Source: Thalassovita mediterranea (GTDB lineage Bacteria > Pseudomonadota > Alphaproteobacteria > Caulobacterales > Hyphomonadaceae). Taken from it: 64,000 nucleotides of DNA. The notes under the pieces are model-generated. The model saw only the letters and a list, made by a program, of their open reading frames with translations, made no database searches and was not told the origin of the DNA. Position 1 is the stretch's first letter. Each line of letters begins with the position of its first letter. The DNA is taken from contig CP080408.1 in the NCBI GenBank assembly GCA_019448215.1, positions 2,418,001 through 2,482,000 on the forward strand, read 5' to 3'. A program made the translations under genes and the position numbers. Below, piece after piece: positions 1 through 7,446 of this stretch.

Positions 1-541
1 TCACCTCGGGTTCTGGAGCTGCGGCGTCCTGGTCAGCCAGTACCGCTTCCTCGCGTCGCGCCTCTGCTGCCGCAATGGCTTGCGGAGATTGGCTTGCAGG
101 CGTGAGGTTACTTAGCTTGGATGCTGGCCTGTCTGCCGAAGCAGTCTGTGCACCGATACCGGACATGTCATCAGGTAGGTAGCTGCCGCCCTCATGGGTG
201 CGGCTCCAGCCATTGGCGTGCGCAAGTTCATGACAGAGGAGGCGGGCGTACCAGCCAGACGTTATTGTCTGGCAGGGGTTCGGCATGGTGATCATGCGTC
301 CATCACCGCAACCCATCGAGTTCAGCTGTGGAACACCGAAAATATGAGCGCCGCGCTGCGCACACCTGGCGCCGACGAGCATCGGCGAGACGAACTCTAC
401 AGCGACTGTGTTGTCGCCGCGAAACTCTGCAGGAGCATTTTTTACCGGCTCTAGAGGAGCGACGGTCATACAGCCAGCTAGGAGAGATGAGACACAGAAA
501 GTGCTCATCATGTAAAAACGAGAAACGAGTGTTCTTTTCAT
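1..541 (-). CDS. Putative HExxH metalloprotease-like lipoprotein (3' end cut off)
   Basis: Open frame on the minus strand that runs off the left edge, with 180 codons visible. Reading from ATG at 541, the N-terminus MKRTLVSRFYMMSTF leads into a lipobox LLAGC with Cys24, so an exported lipoprotein is expected. Residues 104-108 are HELAH, a zinc-binding HExxH motif, with another histidine at 116. Four cysteines (60, 78, 90, 103) could form disulfides. The tail from about residue 135 is Ala/Glu/Pro rich and disordered-looking. An in-frame ATG at 547 is an alternative start. I do not recognise the family; a metallopeptidase role rests only on the motif and the export signal. It is the last visible gene in this direction, after a terminator. 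Confidence 0.72.
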   Translation of the reverse strand, partial: MKRTLVSRFYMMSTFCVSSLLAGCMTVAPLEPVKNAPAEFRGDNTVAVEFVSPMLVGARCAQRGAHIFGVPQLNSMGCGDGRMITMPNPCQTITSGWYARLLCHELAHANGWSRTHEGGSYLPDDMSGIGAQTASADRPASKLSNLTPASQSPQAIAAAEARREEAVLADQDAAAPEPEV

Positions 542-594
542 GTCCATCACCCCGACTTCTTTGAGTTGGTGATGAGATGACTACGAGGTCGGCC

Positions 595-623
595 ATAATA
601 CTGACTTGAAGACTGCCGCTGAA
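595..623 (-). promoter_or_regulatory. Candidate promoter of the HExxH lipoprotein gene
   Basis: On the minus strand a TATTAT box (595-600) lies 17 nt downstream of TTCAGC (618-623), which resembles a weak sigma70 -35/-10 pair. A start near 588 would leave a leader of about 45 nt. The rest of 548-781 shows no gene. This is a pattern match only. Confidence 0.3.
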
Positions 624-781
624 TTTGAGGCGATGGTGTCGTAAATCGTTAAGCTATTGGTTCAGACTGGGACGAAGGGTAAATGCGGGAAAGGAAAAAG
701 CCAAAAAAATCAGGTGCGAGATGGGCTGCGTTCGTTAACACAAACAATTCGAAATTTTGGCTAACCTGGAAGCAAAGCATG

Positions 782-810
782 AAAAAAGGCGTGCCGAAGT
801 GGCACGCCTT
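782..810 (-). terminator. Rho-independent terminator after the FecR-like gene
   Basis: A 10-bp perfect stem (AAGGCGTGCC / GGCACGCCTT) with loop GAAGT. On the minus strand it is followed by a run of T residues (the A run at 782-787). It lies 26 nt after the stop of the exported protein gene at 836-1357 and separates it from the downstream lipoprotein gene. Confidence 0.88.
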
Positions 811-835
811 GTTCAAAATCGACTTGTGGGAGTCC

Positions 836-1357
836 TCAGCCTGGGCTTGCAGGCGTGCCATCATCATCGTCGCCGCCAGCTGCCGCGGCTACACCAACAG
901 CACCGAGAGCGGCCGGGATGCCGAAGACTGCAGCGCCGACGCCGCTTCCTGCGGTACCGGCTACAGCAGTACCTTCAAGAGCCGCAATCTGTGTCGACGT
1001 CATTGCAACCGGTGGAGGTGCGCTACATGAGGCAGCGGTAACCGCGAAAATCTGCGAAGCGGTGAGCGTCACAGTACATGGCGTTCCGTCGGCGGCAGTG
1101 AAATTAAGCGTCGTTGTACCGTTGCTCGTGGTCTGAACGATGTCTCCTTCGAATAGATCGTCGCCTTCTGAAAGAGAATACAAGTTACCTTGACGTTCGA
1201 CGACGACCGAACCGGTATCACCAGTCGTCGACACAACATCGCCTTCCAAATCCGGCACGGATCCAGAACCAGCTTCATCCTGCGCTACAGCGATTTGAGC
1301 GAAGGTCAGCGCTCCAACAGCGGCGGCCAGAGTTGCAATAGATTTCGTGAGGCGCAT
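836..1357 (-). CDS. Exported FecR-like domain protein with Gly/Asp-rich tail
   Basis: A 173-residue protein. The start at 1357 (MRLTKSIATLAA) is preferred over an upstream ATG because AAGGAG (1366-1371) lies 8 nt before it and a signal peptide follows, with cleavage after AVA near residue 26. The middle, about residues 35-100, repeats the pattern 'G.v.v.r.G....l..GD.lf.GD.v.T...g...l.f.dG', typical of FecR-like beta domains. Two cysteines follow. The C-terminus is a Gly/Ala-rich hydrophobic stretch and then GGDDDDGTPASPG. The function is unknown; the position beside EPS genes suggests an envelope or matrix protein. The gene is monocistronic, with a promoter-like AT-rich upstream region and a strong terminator. 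Confidence 0.75.
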   Translation of the reverse strand: MRLTKSIATLAAAVGALTFAQIAVAQDEAGSGSVPDLEGDVVSTTGDTGSVVVERQGNLYSLSEGDDLFEGDIVQTTSNGTTTLNFTAADGTPCTVTLTASQIFAVTAASCSAPPPVAMTSTQIAALEGTAVAGTAGSGVGAAVFGIPAALGAVGVAAAAGGDDDDGTPASPG

Positions 1358-1455
1358 GTGTGTAGCTCCTTTGTCCCAACTTCCTTTTAGCAAAGAAGCC
1401 TTAGATTGTATATATATGATCGCAAATATTCATAATTGAGTAATAAATGCCGAAT
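1358..1455 (-). promoter_or_regulatory. AT-rich promoter region and strong RBS of the FecR-like gene
   Basis: This 98-bp gap carries a clear Shine-Dalgarno AAGGAG at 1366-1371 and an AT-rich tract around 1405-1440 that includes alternating TATATATA. Such a tract fits a core promoter for the minus-strand gene. I cannot fix the -10 and -35 boxes with confidence. Confidence 0.45.
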
Positions 1456-2241
1456 TCAGGTCGGAGTTGCACACATTCCGCGCACCTGAATGGTCTCAAT
1501 GGCTTGGTCTTCAAGGCGCACAGCGCTCAGAACGCCCGTTTTGTAGGCGCCGGTATCCAGCCCAATCCTGTTTGGCCGCTGCGTTATCTCGTCTTCGACA
1601 GTATGTCCGTGGACTATAACCTTGCCATGATCGGCCTCGCTGTCGAGAAACTCACGTCTGATCCAGCGCATATCCGTCGAGTTTTGTTCAGCGATTGATA
1701 GCCCAGGCCGTACGCCAGCGTGCACCAGAAGGTAGTCACCAAACTCAACACTATCGAGAAACCGGCTCATGAAGCGTATGTGGCTATTCGGGATGGCCGA
1801 GAGCAGGGCGTGTTCAAGTGCCTCTTCGCCAACTGTTTGGACATAGGCGATATCCACCCCATAGCTTTCTGCGGTTGTGTCGCCGCCATGATAGAGCCAT
1901 TCACGGAGTTGTTTACGCTCGCCTCTAAGGGCGCGAAGAAGCGCGTCTTCGTGATTTCCCATGAGGAAATGACACTTCAGATCAGGGGGCCGATAGTCGA
2001 TCAGCAGTTCGATGACGTCTTTCGACTGCGGCCCCCGGTCTATGAGGTCTCCTAAGAAAACGAGGTGAGTTTGCTTGGACGGTCGTTTGGATACATCTTC
2101 TTCGATACGCGCCAATAATTGTTCGAGAAGATCAAGGCGCCCGTGTACATCTCCGATTGCGTAGGCGCGCTTGCCTGGGGGCGTGGACGCTGCCTTAGGC
2201 TCGCTGGTTGATTTATCGGGCTTAGAAAACAGACGGAACAT
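1456..2241 (-). CDS. Serine/threonine protein phosphatase, PPP metallophosphoesterase family
   Basis: A 261-residue cytoplasmic protein. It carries the three metal-binding signatures of PPP phosphatases in order: GDVHGR (residues 30-35), GDLIDRGP (64-71) and GNHE (95-98). Later histidines in VHAGVRPG and VHGHT complete the bimetal site. About 25 disordered residues precede the catalytic fold. Family members remove phosphate from Ser/Thr, and some from Tyr. It sits 280 bp from, and divergent to, the EPS regulator and initiation genes, so a role in controlling EPS synthesis, perhaps opposing the Wzc kinase, is possible but is inference from position only. Confidence 0.88.
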   Translation of the reverse strand: MFRLFSKPDKSTSEPKAASTPPGKRAYAIGDVHGRLDLLEQLLARIEEDVSKRPSKQTHLVFLGDLIDRGPQSKDVIELLIDYRPPDLKCHFLMGNHEDALLRALRGERKQLREWLYHGGDTTAESYGVDIAYVQTVGEEALEHALLSAIPNSHIRFMSRFLDSVEFGDYLLVHAGVRPGLSIAEQNSTDMRWIRREFLDSEADHGKVIVHGHTVEDEITQRPNRIGLDTGAYKTGVLSAVRLEDQAIETIQVRGMCATPT

Positions 2242-2521
2242 AGAACTTCATCTCGCTCGCGCTGCGTTAGCAAGCCAAACTCGTCGGCTCTTACAGCGCG
2301 TTGGGTATAAGCCTCCCACACGGTCTCTGCGAGCACAACAAACTGATTGCATCTTCGCCAGCGAATCAAAAGGCATCGATCTTGCGTGACGTCTGACTAG
2401 TCATCGAGCAGTCAAGAAAAATCGGTAAACGTTTTCTTAAATTTGGTTGATGGCGGCGTTCGGGTGTGTTGTGATTGGTACACCTGCAGTTGATCAAGGG
2501 CTTCAGTCTTGGGGAGGCAAC
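2242..2521. promoter_or_regulatory. Divergent promoter region between phosphatase and NusG-like genes
   Basis: A 280-bp non-coding stretch between outward-facing genes. It holds a perfect 10-bp palindrome TGACTAGTCA at 2394-2403, an AT-rich segment at about 2415-2450, and a Shine-Dalgarno GGGGAGG just before 2522. The palindrome is a possible operator. Short open frames crossing the region lack RBS or coding character. Confidence 0.5.
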
Positions 2522-3034
2522 ATGAGCGTAAACGCATCGCACACCTGGTTTGCCGCGCAGACGTTGGCAGGTAAAGAGAACCTCGCTGTTTCGCATTTGA
2601 ACCGACAGGGTTTCGAGACAACATGCCCTCAGCTTTGGCGGACGGTCCGCCACGCAAGACAGACCCGACGGGTTCTGCGCCCGATCTTCCCCGGGTATGT
2701 TTTCGTAAATGTGGATATGCAGCGCATGAGATGGCGCGCAATCGATAGCACGGTTGGCGTTTCGAGGATTGTTCGTTTCGGGGACAGGCCAGCTGCCCTT
2801 CCAACGGATCTGGTCGAGAACTTCAAGGCTCAAACGGGCGAAGACGGTGCTATCGAATTTGAGGACACGCTTGGCGTAGGGGACGAAATTCGGGTGATGT
2901 CCGGCGCCTTTCAGGACTGGATTGGACGTATCGTCGATCTTCCGGACAATGACCGTGTCAAAGTGCTTCTAGGGATGATGACCCGCCACGTTGAGGTCAC
3001 TCTTCCCAGAAAGCAGCTCGCCAAGGCGAGTTGA
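2522..3034 (+). CDS. NusG/RfaH-family transcription elongation factor (EPS-specific paralogue)
   Basis: A 170-residue protein. The ATG at 2522 follows GGGGAGGCAAC and is preferred over an in-frame start at 2447 that lacks an RBS. An N-terminal NGN domain (about residues 5-105) includes TWFAAQTLAGKENLAVSHL and the FPGYVFV motif. A KOW domain (about 120-165) starts GDEIRVMSGAFQDWIGRI. These proteins bind RNA polymerase and NGN paralogues such as RfaH or LoaP suppress termination in long polysaccharide operons. It is the first gene of the plus-strand EPS operon, 22 nt before the sugar transferase. Nearby long operons are the likely targets (inference). Confidence 0.9.
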   Translation: MSVNASHTWFAAQTLAGKENLAVSHLNRQGFETTCPQLWRTVRHARQTRRVLRPIFPGYVFVNVDMQRMRWRAIDSTVGVSRIVRFGDRPAALPTDLVENFKAQTGEDGAIEFEDTLGVGDEIRVMSGAFQDWIGRIVDLPDNDRVKVLLGMMTRHVEVTLPRKQLAKAS

Positions 3035-3056
3035 TCAGTAGAGTAGGTCAGGGGAC

Positions 3057-4373
3057 ATGAACACACTCAGTCATCTCGCGGTGGGGACAGAACAGCAAGA
3101 CCGGTTTTCCCGGCGCCTTGCTGATGCGTTGTTCCGTATACGCTACCAACTTATCGGCGCAATCCTTTTTGGGGTCGTTGCGCCGGTCGTTCTCCGCGGA
3201 CAGTTCGAACGGCTACCCGACCAGATCGCGAGTTACGATAATTCGCTATTCGGCACGCTCTGTGCGGTGCTCATCGGTTATATGGTATTTCGGAAAGTCA
3301 CCGTGCTTCCGGGTTCGAATGCATTCACTAGCATCACGCCTGCATTCCTGTCATCTTATGGCATAATTATCGCGATCTTTTTCATCCTCAGACTGGATTA
3401 TAGTCGGGCTCAATTCTTGGTGAGCTTTGTCCTAACCACATGCTGGTTCATCGCGCTGTCTTACTACGTCGCACGTTTTCGGGAGGCTAATCTCGGTCTT
3501 GTCTCATCGCAGAAGTTAAAGGAGCTTGCCTCGATACCTGGAGTGAGCTGGGTAAATTTTACATCGCCAGAGGCGGCGTCCAAGCAGCGTCATTTGCCGC
3601 TGGTGGTAAACCTGCGTGACCCGAAGCTTGGCCCAGAGTGGGAGCGCTATCTTGCTGAGGAGGCGATCGCCGGCCGCGTCATCTACAACACGAAACAGAT
3701 TGTTGAATCACTTGAGGGCAGGGTGCGGGTTGAGCACCTTTCGGAAAACTCGTTTGGCCACTTGGCGCCCGATTCCATCTATGCGCCAGCAAAGCGCTAT
3801 ATTGATGCCATAACCGCTGCGGTCGCTTTGGTGCTTCTCTCGCCTTTGTTTTTGATTGTTGCTGCCTGGATCAAGCTTGATAGTCCGGGGCCCGTGATCT
3901 TCCGTCAAGAGCGCATGGGATATCGTGGCAAGACCTTCATCATGTTCAAATTGCGCTCCATGACTGTGCGGGCGCCTGACGCCGGCGATAAGCGTAACCT
4001 GGACATGACGCAGAACGACGACCAGCGCGTCACACGTTCAGGTCGCTTCATCCGAAAGACCAGAATTGATGAGCTGCCGCAGCTCTGGAATATCTTTATC
4101 GGAGAGATGAGCTGGATTGGCCCGCGGCCGGAAACGCTCAGCTTGTCCTCATGGTATGAAGAGGAAATCCCGTTTTACAGGTATCGTCATATTGTGCGTC
4201 CTGGGATCACCGGCTGGGCGCAGGTGAAGCAGGGCCACGTCACAAGCGTGGATGATGTCCGCCGGAAGCTTGAATACGACTTCTATTATGTGAAACACTT
4301 CTCGGTCTGGACCGATGTTTTCATTGGCATTCAGACTGTGCGCGTGATGTTTACCGGTCTCGGTGCGAAGTAA
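3057..4373 (+). CDS. Polyprenyl-phosphate sugar-1-phosphotransferase (EPS initiation)
   Basis: A 438-residue inner-membrane enzyme of the WbaP/WcaJ type. Several N-terminal membrane helices (about residues 30-150) and a soluble linker precede the bacterial sugar-transferase domain (about 240-438). That domain has the entry helix with LLSPLFLIVAAWIKLDSPGP, then FRQERMGYRGKTF, MFKLRSM, RIDELPQLWN and the signature IGPRPE. It transfers a hexose-1-phosphate to undecaprenyl phosphate, the first step of Wzx/Wzy-dependent synthesis. Whether glucose or galactose is used cannot be told. It overlaps the next gene by 11 nt. Confidence 0.95.
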   Translation: MNTLSHLAVGTEQQDRFSRRLADALFRIRYQLIGAILFGVVAPVVLRGQFERLPDQIASYDNSLFGTLCAVLIGYMVFRKVTVLPGSNAFTSITPAFLSSYGIIIAIFFILRLDYSRAQFLVSFVLTTCWFIALSYYVARFREANLGLVSSQKLKELASIPGVSWVNFTSPEAASKQRHLPLVVNLRDPKLGPEWERYLAEEAIAGRVIYNTKQIVESLEGRVRVEHLSENSFGHLAPDSIYAPAKRYIDAITAAVALVLLSPLFLIVAAWIKLDSPGPVIFRQERMGYRGKTFIMFKLRSMTVRAPDAGDKRNLDMTQNDDQRVTRSGRFIRKTRIDELPQLWNIFIGEMSWIGPRPETLSLSSWYEEEIPFYRYRHIVRPGITGWAQVKQGHVTSVDDVRRKLEYDFYYVKHFSVWTDVFIGIQTVRVMFTGLGAK

Positions 4374-4764
4374 GGCTCGTTCTCAGCAAATGCTGACCAC
4401 CGGCATGTGGGCAGCACGGGTGTGTCTCGTGCTGATTTTCGCTTTGTTGGCGTTTTTCTTCATAGGTCCGGAAAGTGAAGTCGACGTCCGATCTTTGATT
4501 CCTTGGGACAAAGCGAGGCACGTGGCAGCTTATTTTTGCCTCACCCTGGTCGGACTGCTCGCCTTTCCTAGTCTGCCTTTAATCGCGCTTGGTGGCGGTG
4601 TCTCACTGGGTTCAGTAATTATCGAAATCACTCAGCCAGCAGTCGGCCGGACCTTTGATCTTGATGACCTGCTAGCGAATGGTGTCGGTATTACGGTTGT
4701 CGCTGCGTTCGTGCTTCTGTCGAACTTTAGAGAGACAGTTCGCGCCATGATACGAAAGCCATGA
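4363..4764 (+). CDS. VanZ-like small membrane protein
   Basis: A 133-residue protein. It starts at GTG 4363 inside the end of the previous gene, or at ATG 4390. About four hydrophobic segments are present, with the VanZ-like pattern of WDKARHVAAYFCLTL followed by a helix and a FDLDDLLANGVG motif near residue 100. VanZ-like proteins occur in many polysaccharide and PEP-CTERM loci, but their biochemical role is poorly known. The translational overlap with the initiating transferase suggests co-production. Confidence 0.85.
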   Translation: MRSKARSQQMLTTGMWAARVCLVLIFALLAFFFIGPESEVDVRSLIPWDKARHVAAYFCLTLVGLLAFPSLPLIALGGGVSLGSVIIEITQPAVGRTFDLDDLLANGVGITVVAAFVLLSNFRETVRAMIRKP

Positions 4765-4795
4765 TCGAGCTCTAATCGGGGCCTATTGAGTCGCT

Positions 4796-6025
4796 ATGCC
4801 TAGACATTCTCCCGACATCATTTTTGTGAATCGCTTCTTTTGGCCCGATCATAGCGCAACTGCGCAGATTCTTACGGATGTCGCGCAACACCTTGCTCAG
4901 TCTGATTTTCGCGTTCGGATCATTACTTCCCGAATGCTTTATTCAGATCCAGGTCAGGTTTTGACGAAGACCGAGAACTGGGAAGGCGTTGAGGTAAGCA
5001 GGGTTTGGACGACGCGGTTCGGGAGGTCGAATATGCTTGGGCGCGCGCTAGACTATCTGACCTTCTATGCCTCGGCATTTTTCTCCGTACTTCGCCATGC
5101 CGATAAGAACAGCATCGTTATTTCGAAAACCGACCCGCCGCTGATCGGCATTCCAATCGGATATGCGGCGCGGCTCAAGGGAGCTCAACGCGGCAACTGG
5201 TTTCAGGATGTATATCCAGAGGTGGCTGAAGCATCGGGGATGAAGTTGCCATCTATTGTATTCCGCTTGCTCAAGTGGATGCGGCGGCGCTCAATCGATA
5301 AGGCCGCCATCAATGTCGCGATTGGCGATCTCATGGCCGCGAAATTGAAGCGAGAGATCGCGCCTTCAAATATTACAGTCATTCCAAATTTCGCGGACGA
5401 CGCATCATTACACCCGGACCCGTTAGGTTGGCTGAACTTACGAAAAGGGTGGGGCTTCAGTGACAGCGATTTTGTTGTCGGCTATTCCGGAAATCTTGGT
5501 CGAGCGCATGATGTTCAGACCCTTCTTGGCGCAGCGGAGTGTCTGCAAGATGATCCATGCATCAAATTCTTGCTTGTTGGGGGCGGCCATCAGCGGCAGT
5601 TGGTGGAGGACGCCTGCGCAGCGAGAGGTCTTTCGAAAGTATTCTTCCGACCATATCAGCCGAGAGATAGCATAGCCTTATCGCTCAGCGTTCCGGATCT
5701 TCACTGGATCAGCTTGAAGCCCGCCTTCGAGGGCCTGATTGTTCCCAGCAAGCTCTATGGCATAGCGGCTGTTGGTAGGCCTGTCCTGATGATTGGCGCG
5801 CGAGATGGTGAAGTCGCACAATTGCTCGAAAAATACGGGTTCGGGACCACGGTAATACCCGGCGATGTCGAAGCGGCAGTCAGCGAGATCAGTCGTCTTT
5901 CCTTGGCATCCGAAAGCTTGCGTGAAATGAAACAGAATGCGCGGGAGTTCGTCGACATCGCAGCGTCTAGAAAATCAGCGCTAACGGCCTGGCGGGATAA
6001 GCTCCTTGAGCTTTCTGGCGCCTAA
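4796..6025 (+). CDS. Glycosyltransferase family 4 (WcaI-like)
   Basis: A 409-residue GT-B glycosyltransferase. The N-terminal domain opens with IIFVNRFFWPDHSATAQILT, typical of WcaI-like GT4 enzymes. The C-terminal nucleotide-sugar domain has VGYSGNLGRAHDVQTLL, LLVGGG and a family-typical acidic region near PAFEGLIVPSKLYG. It would add a sugar to the lipid-linked repeat unit at the cytoplasmic membrane face. It is the last gene of the plus-strand operon, and its stop overlaps the stop of the convergent gene by 3 nt with no terminator between. Confidence 0.92.
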   Translation: MPRHSPDIIFVNRFFWPDHSATAQILTDVAQHLAQSDFRVRIITSRMLYSDPGQVLTKTENWEGVEVSRVWTTRFGRSNMLGRALDYLTFYASAFFSVLRHADKNSIVISKTDPPLIGIPIGYAARLKGAQRGNWFQDVYPEVAEASGMKLPSIVFRLLKWMRRRSIDKAAINVAIGDLMAAKLKREIAPSNITVIPNFADDASLHPDPLGWLNLRKGWGFSDSDFVVGYSGNLGRAHDVQTLLGAAECLQDDPCIKFLLVGGGHQRQLVEDACAARGLSKVFFRPYQPRDSIALSLSVPDLHWISLKPAFEGLIVPSKLYGIAAVGRPVLMIGARDGEVAQLLEKYGFGTTVIPGDVEAAVSEISRLSLASESLREMKQNAREFVDIAASRKSALTAWRDKLLELSGA

Positions 6026-7446
6026 ATTACGATGCGGCGATCATCAGCCGAGCTTGTTGTATCCGGTCGCTTGGTTGCCGTGCTCTTGCGCTGGCGATCA
6101 CTGTTTCCATTGACCACCAACAGAGCAAAACAAGTCGCTGCAAGACAGGCGATTGCTGGCCTTCGGCCCGGGTAGTCGACGAAACTATGGAGAATAAGGA
6201 CCAGTAGGGCCGTCGCCGCAGCACGACGAATGCGCCTGTGTTCATCTCCTCGGCGTGTCCAGACCCTGACGAACTGAACAAGCACCAAGACCACCCCGGT
6301 CAGCAGAATAGCTATTCCCGGAAGACCAAACTCAACGAGCGCCTGAAGATAATCATTGTGCGCGTGGTTTACGTATTTTTCGGTGACTGTGTCTGGATTC
6401 TCATATAGCCTGTAAACGTCCTCAAACGAGCCGAGACCGGTACCTGCCAGCCAGTGGTCTCCTACAACTTTCATTGTGACTGTCCAGATTCCGAGCCGCG
6501 ACAGGTCTGAGTTCTCGAACGAGGTGACGCCGAGACCGTCAAGCAAAGGGCTGAAAGCGACAAGCAGGACGGCAGCGAACGTTGCAGCGATTACAATGGC
6601 CGGAAAAGCAATGGCCAAGCGTCTACTGGATCGGGGTTCTCGAGCTAGCACAACGCACAATGCAAGGACCGGTAGCAGCATCGCATAGCCGGCCACGGAC
6701 CCGGTCGCCAATATCCCTGTAAGTATGAGACCTGCCGCAGCTGCAACAACTATCGCCTTTGCATGATCGCTATCTCCGGAAGCCCAATCTCTGCGGAGTT
6801 GCCCAATCAGTGCCGCTACAAAAGGAAGGCACATCAAAAGGAAACAGGCTTGATGGTTGGGGTTCGCAAACACACCAACTGGAAGACCGCGAGTGGTAAT
6901 TTCATAGAAATACAGAGAAGCGCTGTCGCCTGCCATGATCTGGGCAAACCCCAGCAATGCTCCCGTCGCGCCGAATAGAGGTATGGCCCAATTAAGACGC
7001 GAAGCCGCAAAACGCCAGCCCAGCGCCAAGAAGAGCACAAACATCGCAATTGTCGGAAGCGTGCCAAAAAATGACAGGAAACTCTTGCTCGGCGCAAGTG
7101 AAATCGGCATTGCCGTCTTGGCGGGCATGTCCATAAGCTCAAGGCCATCTGAAACTGCAGATCGATCTCCTAAGTGCTGCCAAATGGCATGGGGAAGCGG
7201 CACCTGTTGCAGAAAGATCCACAAACTCCAAGCACAGAACAATCCGACTCCCAATAGGGTGAGCCTGTTCCAGCTTCGGGTGGTCACGAAAGGAATCGCA
7301 GTCAGAAGAATGATCAGAGCTATAGATGAAAGCCAAAGCCTCGACGCCAGGTCAGTAAGCGAGGATCCTCCAAAAATTACGGTAAGCGCCAAAAGTATCG
7401 GCAAAGCAAAGCAGCGAAGATGGCGTTTTAATCTAGACACACTCAC
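6022..7446 (-). CDS. O-antigen ligase / Wzy-like polymerase, membrane protein
   Basis: A 474-residue polytopic protein with about 12 hydrophobic segments and the Wzy_C/WaaL hallmark periplasmic region: GTGLGSFEDVYRLYENPD and then NHAHNDYLQALVEFGLPG (about residues 340-385). Members polymerise repeat units or ligate polymer onto an acceptor. GTG start at 7446 overlaps the upstream stop by 4 nt. It is the last gene of the wza-wzc operon. A second polymerase candidate lies at 25014-26546, so the division of labour is unclear. This protein's gene neighbours fit either polymerase or ligase. Confidence 0.9.
   Translation of the reverse strand: MSVSRLKRHLRCFALPILLALTVIFGGSSLTDLASRLWLSSIALIILLTAIPFVTTRSWNRLTLLGVGLFCAWSLWIFLQQVPLPHAIWQHLGDRSAVSDGLELMDMPAKTAMPISLAPSKSFLSFFGTLPTIAMFVLFLALGWRFAASRLNWAIPLFGATGALLGFAQIMAGDSASLYFYEITTRGLPVGVFANPNHQACFLLMCLPFVAALIGQLRRDWASGDSDHAKAIVVAAAAGLILTGILATGSVAGYAMLLPVLALCVVLAREPRSSRRLAIAFPAIVIAATFAAVLLVAFSPLLDGLGVTSFENSDLSRLGIWTVTMKVVGDHWLAGTGLGSFEDVYRLYENPDTVTEKYVNHAHNDYLQALVEFGLPGIAILLTGVVLVLVQFVRVWTRRGDEHRRIRRAAATALLVLILHSFVDYPGRRPAIACLAATCFALLVVNGNSDRQRKSTATKRPDTTSSADDRRIVI

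Noticed and set aside
2366-2833. Long antisense frame over the NusG-like gene
   Set aside because: It is a shadow of the real plus-strand gene and lacks coding character; the NusG motifs are on the other strand.
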